In this document: positions 10,701-18,107 of the stretch, in pieces
How positions within the stretch are numbered: position 1 is the first letter of the stretch
Layout: the number at the start of each line of letters is the position of its first letter
Assembly (NCBI GenBank): GCA_910575245.1
Contig: CAJTEN010000034.1
Span: 1 to 45,005, forward strand
Length of the DNA stretch: 45,005 bases
Source of the DNA: Clostridia bacterium
Lineage (GTDB): Bacteria > Bacillota > Clostridia > Lachnospirales > Lachnospiraceae
Direction: 5' to 3'
Notes under the pieces: generated by a model
Database searches by the model: none
Told to the model about the DNA's origin: nothing
The model's input: the letters and a program-made list of their open reading frames with translations, nothing else
Made by a program: the position numbers and the translations under genes

Positions 10701-13700
10701 AGCCGGTCGATTTCCCTGTAGGAAAACCGCTTCTCCCTGAAAACCACCGCCGTATGCTCCGGCGTCTTTTCTGCCTGACGGCGAAACAGTTCCGGCAGGG
10801 TGAGAGCTCTGTCATAGTCCGTGCGCTTCCCGTGATAAGAATCCAGAACCGCCACATCTTCCGCGGAAACAAGGGGAATATCCTTAAGGCAGGCGCAGTC
10901 CCTGAATCCCTCCAGCGCCTTCACCATCAAAGACAGCAGCGTGCGCGCCGTCCGCTCCAGATAAACGTCGCTTCTGTATTCCAGATGGATTTCATAACTG
11001 CCGTCTTTCTTAAACACATGAACCGCCAGATTCGCCAGACTGTTCCCTGTTTCCAGTGTTTCCATGGGAATCAGCCCCCGCTTTGTGTGCATGCCGTTTA
11101 AGGTCTCCGACTGATAGACGAAAAGAATATCGGAAGTCACCTGATACCTGCCTGCCAGTTCTTCAAAGGAGCAGCAGTCGTGGCTCATGGTCTCGAAAAA
11201 GTCCTGCTGCAGCTTTTGCAGATACTCCGCCACCGTCTCTTCTTCCTGAATCTGTACATAGACCGGCAGCGTGCGCACCAGCATTCCTATGGTGCGTTTC
11301 AGCTTAAGGTCGCGGCGTCCGTTATTGACCGAGCCGAAAAGAACCTCTGTCTGGCCGTTATATTTTGCAAGGGCATAGGCAAACGCCCCCAGAAACAGCG
11401 TGCTTTCCGTAACTCCGTTTTTGCCGGCAAACCATTCCGTCTCCTCCTGTCCGAGAATTTCTCCCAGACAGCCTGTGATTCTCCCTGACGGGCGCACCGG
11501 AGCCTCCGGATTTTCCGCCATATCAAAAACCGGAACCGAATCCACTTCCAGTCCCGCCAGACGCTTTTCGAAATATTCCCGGGCCTTTTTGTAAGCCTCC
11601 GTATCCTTCAGCCTGCCCTCGCAAAGCGACAGGTCAAACTGGCTGATTCCCTCCGCCTCCGGCTCCTCTCCTTCGTATATTTTCCGGACGCCGTCAAAGA
11701 AAAGGGCGACGGAAGCCCCGTCCGATATGATATGATGCATATCCGCCAGAAAATAAACGCTTTCCTCCGTCCGGTAAAAGGCCATCCGGACAAGAGGCCC
11801 CTTTTCCAGGTCAAAGGGCCTTACAAACTCTCTTTTCAGACCGTCCATCTCCGCCTCTGCCGCTTCGTATACGGGAATGGAAAGGCCGTCCGTGTCATGA
11901 ACCGCCATACCGTATGTCTGTTCCTCCTGCCGCATTTCAATGGACACAAATAATGCCGGATACCGGGACGCCATCCGCCCTGCAGCCTCTTTCCACCGCT
12001 CCGGGTCGGCTCCCGCGGGAAGCCGGAAGCAGACAGGGATATTATACATGGTGCTTTGGGGAGACGCCGCGCACTCCAGAAACACCCCCATCTGACTGTC
12101 GGTTAAGGGATACCATTCTCTCCGGTCTGCCGGAATATCTCCATAGATATCTTCCTTAGAAGCGGCGTTCTCTGTGCCGCCGCAGGCCGCGGCAATCCCT
12201 TCTGGCGTCCTGTGGCGGAAGACATCCATGGCCGTCACCGCGTACTTTTCCAGACAGTCCAGCAGCATAACCGCCTGAATGGAATCTCCGCCCAGCGCAA
12301 AGAAGTCGTCCCTGCGGCCCACCGGACGGATTCCCAGTACCTGCTCGAACCCTCTGCATATCGCGCGCTCGCACTCCGTCTGCGGTTCTTCGTAGTCCTT
12401 TCTGAAATTCGATACATCCGGCGCCTGAAGGGCCAGACGGTTCAGCTTGCCGTTCTGATTCAGAGGGAACTCCTCCACCCGGACGAAGAATTTCGGAATC
12501 ATGTAATCGGGAAGCGTCTCCGCCAGCCGCCGCCTTATCTCTTCCTCCGGCCGTTCTTTCTCCGCCCCCTCTTTCATCTGAAAATAGCCGCACAAAAAGG
12601 TCTGGCCGTATTGATTTTGAAATCCTTTGACAACCGCCGTTTTCACAAAGGGAGCCCGGCTCATCTGCGCTTCAATCTCGCCTGTTTCCACACGCTGGCC
12701 GTTAATCTTAACCATCCAGTCCCTGCGGTTTAAATACTCCAGATTTCCGTCGGGCAGCATCCGGCAGATATCGTTGGTGTGGAACAGCATTGTCCCGTCC
12801 TCCCGGCGCACAAAGGCCTTATTCGTCTGTTCCGGCAGGTTGATGTAACCCCCAGCGATATGGCCCTCCACGCACAATTCCCCTTCTTCCCCGGCCGGGA
12901 CTTCATTCCCCTCTTTATCCAGAAGAAGAATCCTGACGCCCTCTCCCGCTTTGCCGATGGGCGTATTCTCATATTCCCGCTCGATTTCAAAAGCGGTCAC
13001 CACCGCCGCGGTCTCGCTGCAGCCATAGGTGTTCAAAAGCCGGTACCCGCTTCCTTTCACCCGGGAAACCCGCTCGCTTCCGGTGACCACCAGACGTAAG
13101 GAAGGGCCGGGCGAGCGGAAATTCCGCAGCATCTGCGGACTGATAAAAGCCATGGTGATTCCATGCTGTCTGATATACTGCTCTATCCGGCGCACGTCCT
13201 TTCTCTTTTCCTCCGGAAGTATGTGCACACTCTGCCCTGCCGACAGCGGGGTATAAATATCTATCATCATAGCCACAAAGGAAAAAGACGCGCAGCTAAG
13301 CTGAACATCGCTCTCCTTCGGCAAAAAGAACGCTCTGTGCCGCGCCACAGCCGCCGCCAGACTTGCGTGAGAATGGAGTATCCCCTTGGGATTTCCGGTG
13401 GAACCAGAGGTGTAAACGGCAAAAGCGCCGTCCTCCCCGGACACCTCTTCCGCCTCCGCGAGCGGTTCGCCGGAGGCTTCTTCCAGAAAATTATCGTCAA
13501 GAAGGAAAGGGGCTCCGCAGTCTTTCAGAATATAAGCGACCCTCTCCTTCGGATATTCCGGAGACAATGCCGCGAACGCAGCGCCGCTTTTCAGAATCCC
13601 CAGTTCCGCCGCCAGAAACTCCATCCGGCGTTCCATACAAACCGGTATAATGTCTCCTTTTCCCACACCCTTTTTCTTAAGCGCCGTACAGATTCTGCCG

Positions 13701-13816
13701 CTCAAAGCGTCAAGCTCGCTGTACGTTGTCTCTCTTGTCCCGTCCCGGTCAACTATCGCCGGCCTGGAACCATACTTTTTCACATTTTCTTTCCACTGAT
13801 TCAGAAACAGGTTCAT
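4754..13816 (-). CDS. Three-module nonribosomal peptide synthetase with terminal reductase (A-T-C-A-T-C-A-T-R)
   Basis: A 3020-residue assembly line. Domains by motif: A1 ~1-465 (YTSGSTGNPKG 135-145); T1 Ser512 (LGGDS); C1 ~565-990 (HHIISDG 694-700); A2 ~1005-1490 (YTSGTTGTPKG); T2 Ser1538 in the variant GLTSL; C2 ~1605-2030 (HHIIFDG 1734-1740); A3 ~2045-2525 (YTSGSTGKPKG); T3 Ser2570 (GGTSL); reductase ~2645-3015 with GATGFLG at 2654-2660 and YGHSK at 2813-2817. Both condensation domains keep the catalytic HHxxxDG. A2 (Asp1199) and A3 (Asp2234) keep the aspartate that binds an amino group. A1 has Val181 there, and its A8 motif is aberrant (NRRDWMVKINGQR). The NAD(P)H-dependent reductase should release the chain as an aldehyde, or as an alcohol after a second reduction. 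By-eye specificity codes, which are approximate: A2 DAMFLGCILK, probably a hydrophobic residue; A3 DMKNMGTVSK, unassigned. No phosphopantetheinyl transferase or MbtH-like protein is in the window. The start overlaps the ligase gene by 4 bases (ATGA). Confidence 0.95.
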   Translation of the reverse strand: MNLFLNQWKENVKKYGSRPAIVDRDGTRETTYSELDALSGRICTALKKKGVGKGDIIPVCMERRMEFLAAELGILKSGAAFAALSPEYPKERVAYILKDCGAPFLLDDNFLEEASGEPLAEAEEVSGEDGAFAVYTSGSTGNPKGILHSHASLAAAVARHRAFFLPKESDVQLSCASFSFVAMMIDIYTPLSAGQSVHILPEEKRKDVRRIEQYIRQHGITMAFISPQMLRNFRSPGPSLRLVVTGSERVSRVKGSGYRLLNTYGCSETAAVVTAFEIEREYENTPIGKAGEGVRILLLDKEGNEVPAGEEGELCVEGHIAGGYINLPEQTNKAFVRREDGTMLFHTNDICRMLPDGNLEYLNRRDWMVKINGQRVETGEIEAQMSRAPFVKTAVVKGFQNQYGQTFLCGYFQMKEGAEKERPEEEIRRRLAETLPDYMIPKFFVRVEEFPLNQNGKLNRLALQAPDVSNFRKDYEEPQTECERAICRGFEQVLGIRPVGRRDDFFALGGDSIQAVMLLDCLEKYAVTAMDVFRHRTPEGIAAACGGTENAASKEDIYGDIPADRREWYPLTDSQMGVFLECAASPQSTMYNIPVCFRLPAGADPERWKEAAGRMASRYPALFVSIEMRQEEQTYGMAVHDTDGLSIPVYEAAEAEMDGLKREFVRPFDLEKGPLVRMAFYRTEESVYFLADMHHIISDGASVALFFDGVRKIYEGEEPEAEGISQFDLSLCEGRLKDTEAYKKAREYFEKRLAGLEVDSVPVFDMAENPEAPVRPSGRITGCLGEILGQEETEWFAGKNGVTESTLFLGAFAYALAKYNGQTEVLFGSVNNGRRDLKLKRTIGMLVRTLPVYVQIQEEETVAEYLQKLQQDFFETMSHDCCSFEELAGRYQVTSDILFVYQSETLNGMHTKRGLIPMETLETGNSLANLAVHVFKKDGSYEIHLEYRSDVYLERTARTLLSLMVKALEGFRDCACLKDIPLVSAEDVAVLDSYHGKRTDYDRALTLPELFRRQAEKTPEHTAVVFREKRFSYREIDRLSDGVAAYVSRLGIGKDQTVSILISRGEYMPIASLGVMKAGAIYQPLDPEYPAERLSFMMEDAQTKLLIADEALLELVPKYNGQVLPTKEIPGLSAEGAKEIPAPLPEDTYILLYTSGTTGTPKGCMLSHGNLAAFCNWYCRYYRVGEDSVVSAYASYGFDANMMDTYPVLAGGGTLCIVPEEMRLELQKLNEYLIQEKVTHAFMTTQVGRQFALEMENHCLKYLLTGGETLVPVRVKSGFDFYNCYGPTECTILTTVYPVDKAREYDNVPIGRPLDNLEVYVVDKQMRRLPAGAVGELCVAGYQVSKGYLNRPEQTAKVYTPNCFTDREGYERVYHTGDDVRFLPDGNIQFMGRRDGQVKIRGFRIELSEVEAVIRRFPGICDVTVTAYEAAAGGKAIAAYLVSETPVDIQKLRDFIMEEKPAYMVPSAIMQIDRIPLNQNMKVDKRSLPTPVTQEETCREAARPMSLLEEELAQIAGKILGHEEFSVETNLLYAGLTSLSAIMLAVEIEKEYGVELEVKQMMRQCSILSLENAVYQALRARSGAEESRERAEESQEKAGEKVQTEAEDYPLTQTQLGVYYDAVKRPEDMAYNIPAMFRFPRKVSGETLAKAAEQVIAAHPYVNARIRYREGELRQMPGAESAAEKRIPVLSMTEEELKEYCASYVKPFDLTRDTLYRIAVVQTGTSTCLLADFHHIIFDGASLNLFLEQTAKACEGVLPEKETRTYFDFALQEHRLEGGEHYREGQAFFGKMLGEYEHASCLTPDLAGKEEDGKKAECAASCSGEEMDKFCQAHGVTPAHLFLAGTFYTLARYMDSPQLFISTISNGRADLKLHNSMGMFVKTLPLMGNIAGDKSVLTFVREVRQTLLDAVSYEDYPFTKIAADYGFVPEIMYACQLGVVEEHRVGSEAIQIENMESDKPKFKLSVHIEERDGGPCVCLQYNDALYSRELMEQLAQSVALCVSRMLANPSGLLKEISLVTDNQRRMLEEFAVSAQTGTEPLSFHGVFERQAAACKEKTALIAVDGRWSYEGLDREMNRAANGLISRGFCPGDTAVVLLPRLGRQIIAMYGVMKAGGAYIPCDPEYPPERILQITKDSGASFIITTKERAEAFENAIDMEALLSCGDDRKPEIKTEEDALAYLIYTSGSTGKPKGVMISHRGIVNYVRNHEANSHVRACVEDGHVMVSVTTVSFDMSLKETAVALCNGLTLVLADEEQANHPVRLTELIEETGGDIFNATPSRMLQYMESGTFCRALSGCRVVMSGGEAYSMQLLEKLKQVTCARIFNTYGPTEITVSCNACELTDRDRITVGRPLLNYVEYIADSDGNLLPPGVTGELYVGGPGVAAGYHGLPEMTAERFVQFQGMRVYKTGDYAKWTRSGEVVILGRTDNQVKLRGLRIELEEVEQAILRCPGIRQTVVLIRGIEGTEHLCAYYTAEEAVLPETLREQLKNSLTRYMIPDAYRQMERFPMTPNGKIDQKALPEAQLAGAGEYVEPQTETERTFCRIFAEVLHLDRVGREDDFFEIGGTSLAVTGVIIAATEEGFEITFGDVFSHATPRDLAEMFREENVQISSKLEDLSQYDYKNIERVLERNTFEEFLEGEAQPLGNILLTGATGFLGIHILREFLESESGKVYCLLRRGRFGSVEERLKSLLFYYFENTYEELLRTRLYAVEGDVTDAAVFERMAEASLDIHTVVNCAANVKHFSAGTDIEDVNVGGVLNAIAFCEKTKSRLLHISTTSVSGFSVGDVPFADTVMNERMLYFGQALDTKYGHSKFLAERAVLEAVSRGLNAKIMRVGNLSARDADGEFQMNFSTNSFVGRLKSYELIGRFPYSMMDSAAEMAPIDCTAKAILTLAATPEACCVFHPYNNHSIYMGDIIYAMKEYGMDIELSEDEDYERALEETRQDPEKAKVLSSMIAYQNMGHGKKTVGIAKENAYTMKVLYRLGYHWPTTSRAYVGKLVAALDGLGFFKEQERDK

Positions 13817-15177
13817 CCTTTTCTCTCCTCCGGTTCTTTCACTAAAAATTTCACTTTTCCGCCCCGTCTGTTCGGCTTTGGCCTTTCCGGAACAACCGTC
13901 ACTTCCACAGGGCCGGCTCCGCTTCCCTCAAACAGTCCCAGAATCCGCTTCTTCACTTCCTCTGCGGCCTTTTCTCTTTCTTCTTCAGAGGACGGCACCA
14001 GCCTTATATAAAATCTGCGCTCCCCCTTCTGCGCCATCTGCACGGCCAGCACCCCGGGCACATGCTCCAGCGCCTGTTCAAAGGATGAGCTGAACAGCAC
14101 CTTTCCCCCTATTTCCACAGTCTCCGCCTCTCTGCCGCAGATTTCCATAATGGGAAGAGAACTTCCGCAGGGGCATGCTTCTTTGACAATGCGGACTCTG
14201 TCCGCCATATAGTAGCGTATGACCGGCTGCACATAATTAGTCAGGTCGGTCATATACACCCCTTCCGACCAGCTCCCCTCCGGAACCGGCCTGCCGTCTT
14301 TGTCAACCGACTCGATGATAACCCAGTCCTCATTGACGTGAAACTTCCCTTCGCTGCAGGACATGGCCGCCTCTCCGCCCTCGGTGCTACAGTAATTATT
14401 CAAAACCGGACACCCGAACGCGGCGCGAAGAGTATGATAAACCTTTTCCGTCAGCATTTCCGCAGAACAGGCGATTGCCTGCGGATGAATATGAAGCCTC
14501 CCTTCCTGTCCCGCCTTCCCGAGCACTGCCAGAATCGAGGGATAGCCGGTAACCAAATCCGGCTGAAACCGGTTAAGCTTTTCCACAATCACGTCGATAT
14601 CCTCCGTCAGGGAAATAGCCAGCATGTTCTGCTCATATCCCGGATTCGCCCTCTGGCTTTTCAAAAAGCCGGAATAAGAGGATACCGCCGGGTCGAGAAT
14701 GATAATCGACGCAATCTTATGTCTGACCGGATTCATCAGCTCCGGGTCCACTTCCCGCAGCAGACGGGTCTGAAGTAGGGCTCCGTGAATCATATTGTGG
14801 TAAGCATCCCGCACCATGGGCATGGGATTTCCCGTAGTTCCCGATGTGGTAAGGGCAGTGTACCTGCCAAGATACAGTGTTTCAAGGGCGGCGTCGCTGC
14901 TAATGTAAGCGCGCACCCCCTCTTCCGTCACCCCGGAATCGGTGACCCACGCTCCGTAATCCGCCATCAGTTCCTTTTTTGTCACCGGCGGAAGGTCCGA
15001 AAGCCTGAAATCTTCCCCCACTTCCCGGTACGCCTTTTTATAATATGCCGAGTGCTCTCTGGCATAAGAGACCAGTTCCCGCAGCCTTTCTGCGGCCAGC
15101 CGTTTCCTCTCCGCGGGCGAAATCCTCTCGCCCTCCAGACACAGCCGCACCGCTTCCTCTCTTTTGATTGCCTTCAT
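13813..15177 (-). CDS. PaaK/CapK-like AMP-forming ligase (phenylacetate-CoA ligase family)
   Basis: A 454-residue ANL-superfamily enzyme of the PaaK type. ALTTSGTTGNPMPM (about residues 108-121) is the ATP/AMP loop, NNYCSTEGGE is the A5-like motif, and a ligase-type C-terminal subdomain follows. Relatives activate aryl or other carboxylic acids as acyl-adenylates and pass them to CoA or a carrier protein. The 4-base overlap with the NRPS and its unusual first adenylation domain suggest this enzyme prepares or loads a non-amino-acid starter. That role is inferred; no separate carrier protein is seen. The CPCGSSLP segment is a CxCG motif often present in CapK-like proteins. A GAGGAG ribosome site is 8 bases before the ATG. 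It is 27 bases after the MATE gene, in the same operon. Confidence 0.85.
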   Translation of the reverse strand: MKAIKREEAVRLCLEGERISPAERKRLAAERLRELVSYAREHSAYYKKAYREVGEDFRLSDLPPVTKKELMADYGAWVTDSGVTEEGVRAYISSDAALETLYLGRYTALTTSGTTGNPMPMVRDAYHNMIHGALLQTRLLREVDPELMNPVRHKIASIIILDPAVSSYSGFLKSQRANPGYEQNMLAISLTEDIDVIVEKLNRFQPDLVTGYPSILAVLGKAGQEGRLHIHPQAIACSAEMLTEKVYHTLRAAFGCPVLNNYCSTEGGEAAMSCSEGKFHVNEDWVIIESVDKDGRPVPEGSWSEGVYMTDLTNYVQPVIRYYMADRVRIVKEACPCGSSLPIMEICGREAETVEIGGKVLFSSSFEQALEHVPGVLAVQMAQKGERRFYIRLVPSSEEEREKAAEEVKKRILGLFEGSGAGPVEVTVVPERPKPNRRGGKVKFLVKEPEERKG

Positions 15178-15204
15178 ACGCCATTCTCCTCTTTCTTAAG
15201 ATTT

Positions 15205-16947
15205 TTATATACAGATTTTCAAAATGGAGCTGTTCATTCCCAGAATATAGTCATAAGCCGCCTCGTCTGTAATCGCAAGGACCATGCGGATATTGTCGAA
15301 ATCTCCGTCCGCGCTTTCCTGCAAAAACGGATGATAAGGCGCGCCGTTATCCCGGACGCTGATGCAGATATGATTCTCGCCTATGGTAATCCTTACGTCT
15401 ATATAGCTTTGCTTCCGCCCTTTTTTCTTCTGATTTATGATATTAACCGCCATCTCCTCCAGAGCCAGCCCCACTTTATTGGCCGTTATCTCCGGTACTG
15501 TGTTTTCCCTGCAGAAACCAATGGCCCTCTCCGACAAGGCGACCGCCTGGGAAACCTCCTGAATCATAGTCACGTCCAGCACATTTTTCTTCTGCTCCTT
15601 TTCCAGCAGAAACAGCCCGTGCACCCGGGGTTGTTTCTTCCGGATTCTTCCCGTGAGCAGGAAAAGAATGAGAAGCGTGCCGAATTCCCCTGCCGGAAAA
15701 GCCGCCCAGATTCCGGCCGAACCAAACGCCCCCGCCAGCAGCCATGCCGCCGGAACGACGAGCAGAAAGCCTTCCAGCAAGGCAATAAAGCCGGACAGCT
15801 TCTTAAATCCCAGAATCGGGTACACGCACATGGCGACAAATAAAATTCCCATGACCGGAAGGTTCCAGGCATAAATCCGGAGAGCCTCCACCGCCACAGC
15901 TGTCTGTCCTGCGTCGGAGACGCCGAACATTCCCGTAATCTGCCCGGGAAATATCTCAAATAAGGCCAGCAGTATCAGACTGGAAATCCCCGTGATACAG
16001 ACCGCCTTCTTCACCGCAAAACGGACGCCTCTGGTATCTCCCTCTCCATAGAGAGTGCCCAGAAGGGGCCCCATCGTCTGCGCGGAACCGCCCACGAACA
16101 TGGATACAATGGACAGACAGGATGTGCACACGGAAAAGGCCGTCACCCCGCTGCTCCCCAGATACATCATGACAATGGCATTGATACATGTGAGCCGGAA
16201 AAAATTCAAAACCGTGTTGATGGTATTGGGAAGACCCGTGGAGACGGTCTCCTTCAGCAGACTGACGGCGGCGGGTGCCGAAACCGCCTCCGGTTTCAGC
16301 GTTTCACAGCGGAACACGCCGTAAAGGGCAATCAGCAGTCCTGTAAAATATCCGGTGCCCGTGGCAAGCGCGGCTCCTTTTATCCCCATGTTCAGCCCGC
16401 CTATGTACACCAGGTCCAGAAGAAGATTGACGACATTGGCCGTAATCAGCGCCGCTGACGCCGTCCGCACGTTTCCCGACGAGCGGATAAAATACACAAG
16501 CCCCGGAACCACGATAAGCAGAGGCGCCGCCAGCATCACAATACTTAAATAATCGTAAACCGGCTCCGTCAGGTTGGGGGCGTTTTTTGTCAGCGCTTCC
16601 GAAATACCGCCGCACAAAAACAGGCCGCCGGACAAAACGAGAAGGGATGCCGCCAGCATTGCGGCCAGCGAGACTGTAAAGAACTGCCGCGCGCGCTCCT
16701 TTTCCCTCCGCCCTAAAGCCACCGAATACAGCGCGGAACCGCCCACGCCGAACAGCACATACAGCGAATTGAAAATCAGGGTGACCGGAAGCACCAGATT
16801 GACGGCCGCCAGCGCCTCCGGTCCCAGAATATTGCCGACAATCATCCCGTCTATGACAATGCTCATGGATAGCGCCATGGTCATCAGTATGGTGGGTATA
16901 AAAAATTTAGTAAACTGCTGGCTGACAATATAACTTTTTCTTTCCAA
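15205..16947 (-). CDS. MATE-family transporter fused to an RsbW-like HATPase domain (copy 1)
   Basis: About 580 residues. Residues 1-440 are a 12-segment MATE/MatE exporter (MSIVIDGMIVGNILG and two MATE repeats), the usual complete length. A further ~125 residues (about 455-580) resemble the anti-sigma/RsbW type of GHKL ATPase: LALEEMAVNII matches the N box (Glu/Asn), and VRDNGAPYHPF matches the G1 box. The glycine-rich G2 box is not recognisable. Placed between acyltransferase and ligase genes, it is the likely exporter of the peptide product. The fused domain suggests control by the STAS/RsbW/SpoIIE set of the same operon (inference). Start: a TTG at 16947 with GGAGG 8 bases upstream; the longer reading from TTG 16962 begins inside that ribosome site. 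Confidence 0.85.
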   Translation of the reverse strand: MERKSYIVSQQFTKFFIPTILMTMALSMSIVIDGMIVGNILGPEALAAVNLVLPVTLIFNSLYVLFGVGGSALYSVALGRREKERARQFFTVSLAAMLAASLLVLSGGLFLCGGISEALTKNAPNLTEPVYDYLSIVMLAAPLLIVVPGLVYFIRSSGNVRTASAALITANVVNLLLDLVYIGGLNMGIKGAALATGTGYFTGLLIALYGVFRCETLKPEAVSAPAAVSLLKETVSTGLPNTINTVLNFFRLTCINAIVMMYLGSSGVTAFSVCTSCLSIVSMFVGGSAQTMGPLLGTLYGEGDTRGVRFAVKKAVCITGISSLILLALFEIFPGQITGMFGVSDAGQTAVAVEALRIYAWNLPVMGILFVAMCVYPILGFKKLSGFIALLEGFLLVVPAAWLLAGAFGSAGIWAAFPAGEFGTLLILFLLTGRIRKKQPRVHGLFLLEKEQKKNVLDVTMIQEVSQAVALSERAIGFCRENTVPEITANKVGLALEEMAVNIINQKKKGRKQSYIDVRITIGENHICISVRDNGAPYHPFLQESADGDFDNIRMVLAITDEAAYDYILGMNSSILKICI

Positions 16948-16997
16948 TATGCATTCCTCCAATACTCTTCACAGACGTACATCCGCCGCCTGCTCTC

Positions 16998-18074
16998 TCA
17001 ACCCTTTGCCCATTCGTTGCGCGGGAAACGCCCCAAAAGCTGGGGTATAAATTTCCCGATGATATAACACATCGCAATGCTGAACAACAGCGCCAGGATA
17101 CTCCCCATAAGCGCAATAGCGAGAAACGGGAAATCCCCGGGAAAAATCCCCGACAGCGCGGGCAGAATCACCTGCTGCAGAAAGGGCTTGTGAAGCAGAT
17201 AAATGCCCATTGTCTGCCGCCCGATACAGGTAACCGCATCTATCTTAAAGGGCCGCGCCGATTCCCGCGACAGCCGTGAAATCAGCATGGATACGGTCAG
17301 CACTGCCAGACTGCCGAAAACGCTGTTGTACAGAAACCACAGCCGGTTTCCGTAATCGCTTTTGCACATCAGTGAAAGCGCCAGTCCCTCGCCCCGGAAA
17401 ACCGTTCCCGCGCAAAACAGGAGCAGACTGCCGATAAAGGACAGTATCAGCCAGAGCGTTTTCTGCTGCGCCATAACCAGACAGGATTTCCTGACCGCGA
17501 TTCCCAGAAGGATGAATCCGCCCGCCGCAAGCGCGATATCCGCACACCACAGGACGCCGTTTTCGCCGTGCGGAAGCAAAAGCCCGGCCGCAAGCAGCGG
17601 CAGCGCGCATATCCCGCACCAGAGCGGCATGTTCTTTACCTTTGCGTATCCGGCAATATTGACAACAATCTGAACCAGCACGCGGGAAATGAAAAAGCAC
17701 GGCAGATACCACAGCGAAGTCAGCGTTTCCATGCGGTTAAGCGCTTCCCAGGAGCCGTAAAAAAGAGCTCCCATATCCGGGTAGGAAAAAGGCGCGTAAA
17801 CCAGCCCCCAGACGAAATAAGGGGCCATCAGAGCCAGAACATTTTTGTACAGAAACGCGCCCCATCCCCTGAAACCCTGCACCGCTTTCGGCTTTATGGA
17901 AAGCCCCGCCAGAAAAAAGAAAAGCGGCATATGAAACGCGTAGAGAACCCTGCGGAACATGGGCGCATCGAGATTCCCTGTGGTGTGTCCCAGTATCACG
18001 CAGAATATGGTGATTGCCTTTGCGATGTCAATCGTTTCAATCCGCCGGCTTTTCCTGATAATATTTTTTGACAT
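16998..18074 (-). CDS. Acyltransferase family 3 membrane protein
   Basis: A 358-residue protein with about 10 membrane segments. The N-terminal ETIDIAKAITIFCVILGH motif carries the conserved His of acyltransferase-3 (OafA/WcfP/NodX group), and AFHMPLFFFLAGL is the second family motif. Members move acetyl or other acyl groups onto sugars, lipids, peptides or antibiotics at the membrane. In this operon it could tailor the peptide product or a surface target; neither can be decided from sequence. It lies 33 bases after the lipoprotein gene and 50 before the MATE gene. Confidence 0.85.
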   Translation of the reverse strand: MSKNIIRKSRRIETIDIAKAITIFCVILGHTTGNLDAPMFRRVLYAFHMPLFFFLAGLSIKPKAVQGFRGWGAFLYKNVLALMAPYFVWGLVYAPFSYPDMGALFYGSWEALNRMETLTSLWYLPCFFISRVLVQIVVNIAGYAKVKNMPLWCGICALPLLAAGLLLPHGENGVLWCADIALAAGGFILLGIAVRKSCLVMAQQKTLWLILSFIGSLLLFCAGTVFRGEGLALSLMCKSDYGNRLWFLYNSVFGSLAVLTVSMLISRLSRESARPFKIDAVTCIGRQTMGIYLLHKPFLQQVILPALSGIFPGDFPFLAIALMGSILALLFSIAMCYIIGKFIPQLLGRFPRNEWAKG

Positions 18075-18107
18075 ATATCGTCCCCGTAAAATTTTACCTG
18101 ATGAATC

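Noticed and set aside
9251..11101. Long plus-strand open frame (616 codons) opposite the NRPS
   Set aside because: It is antisense to a clear NRPS coding frame, shows no protein-family motif or ribosome site, and reflects GC-rich codon bias.
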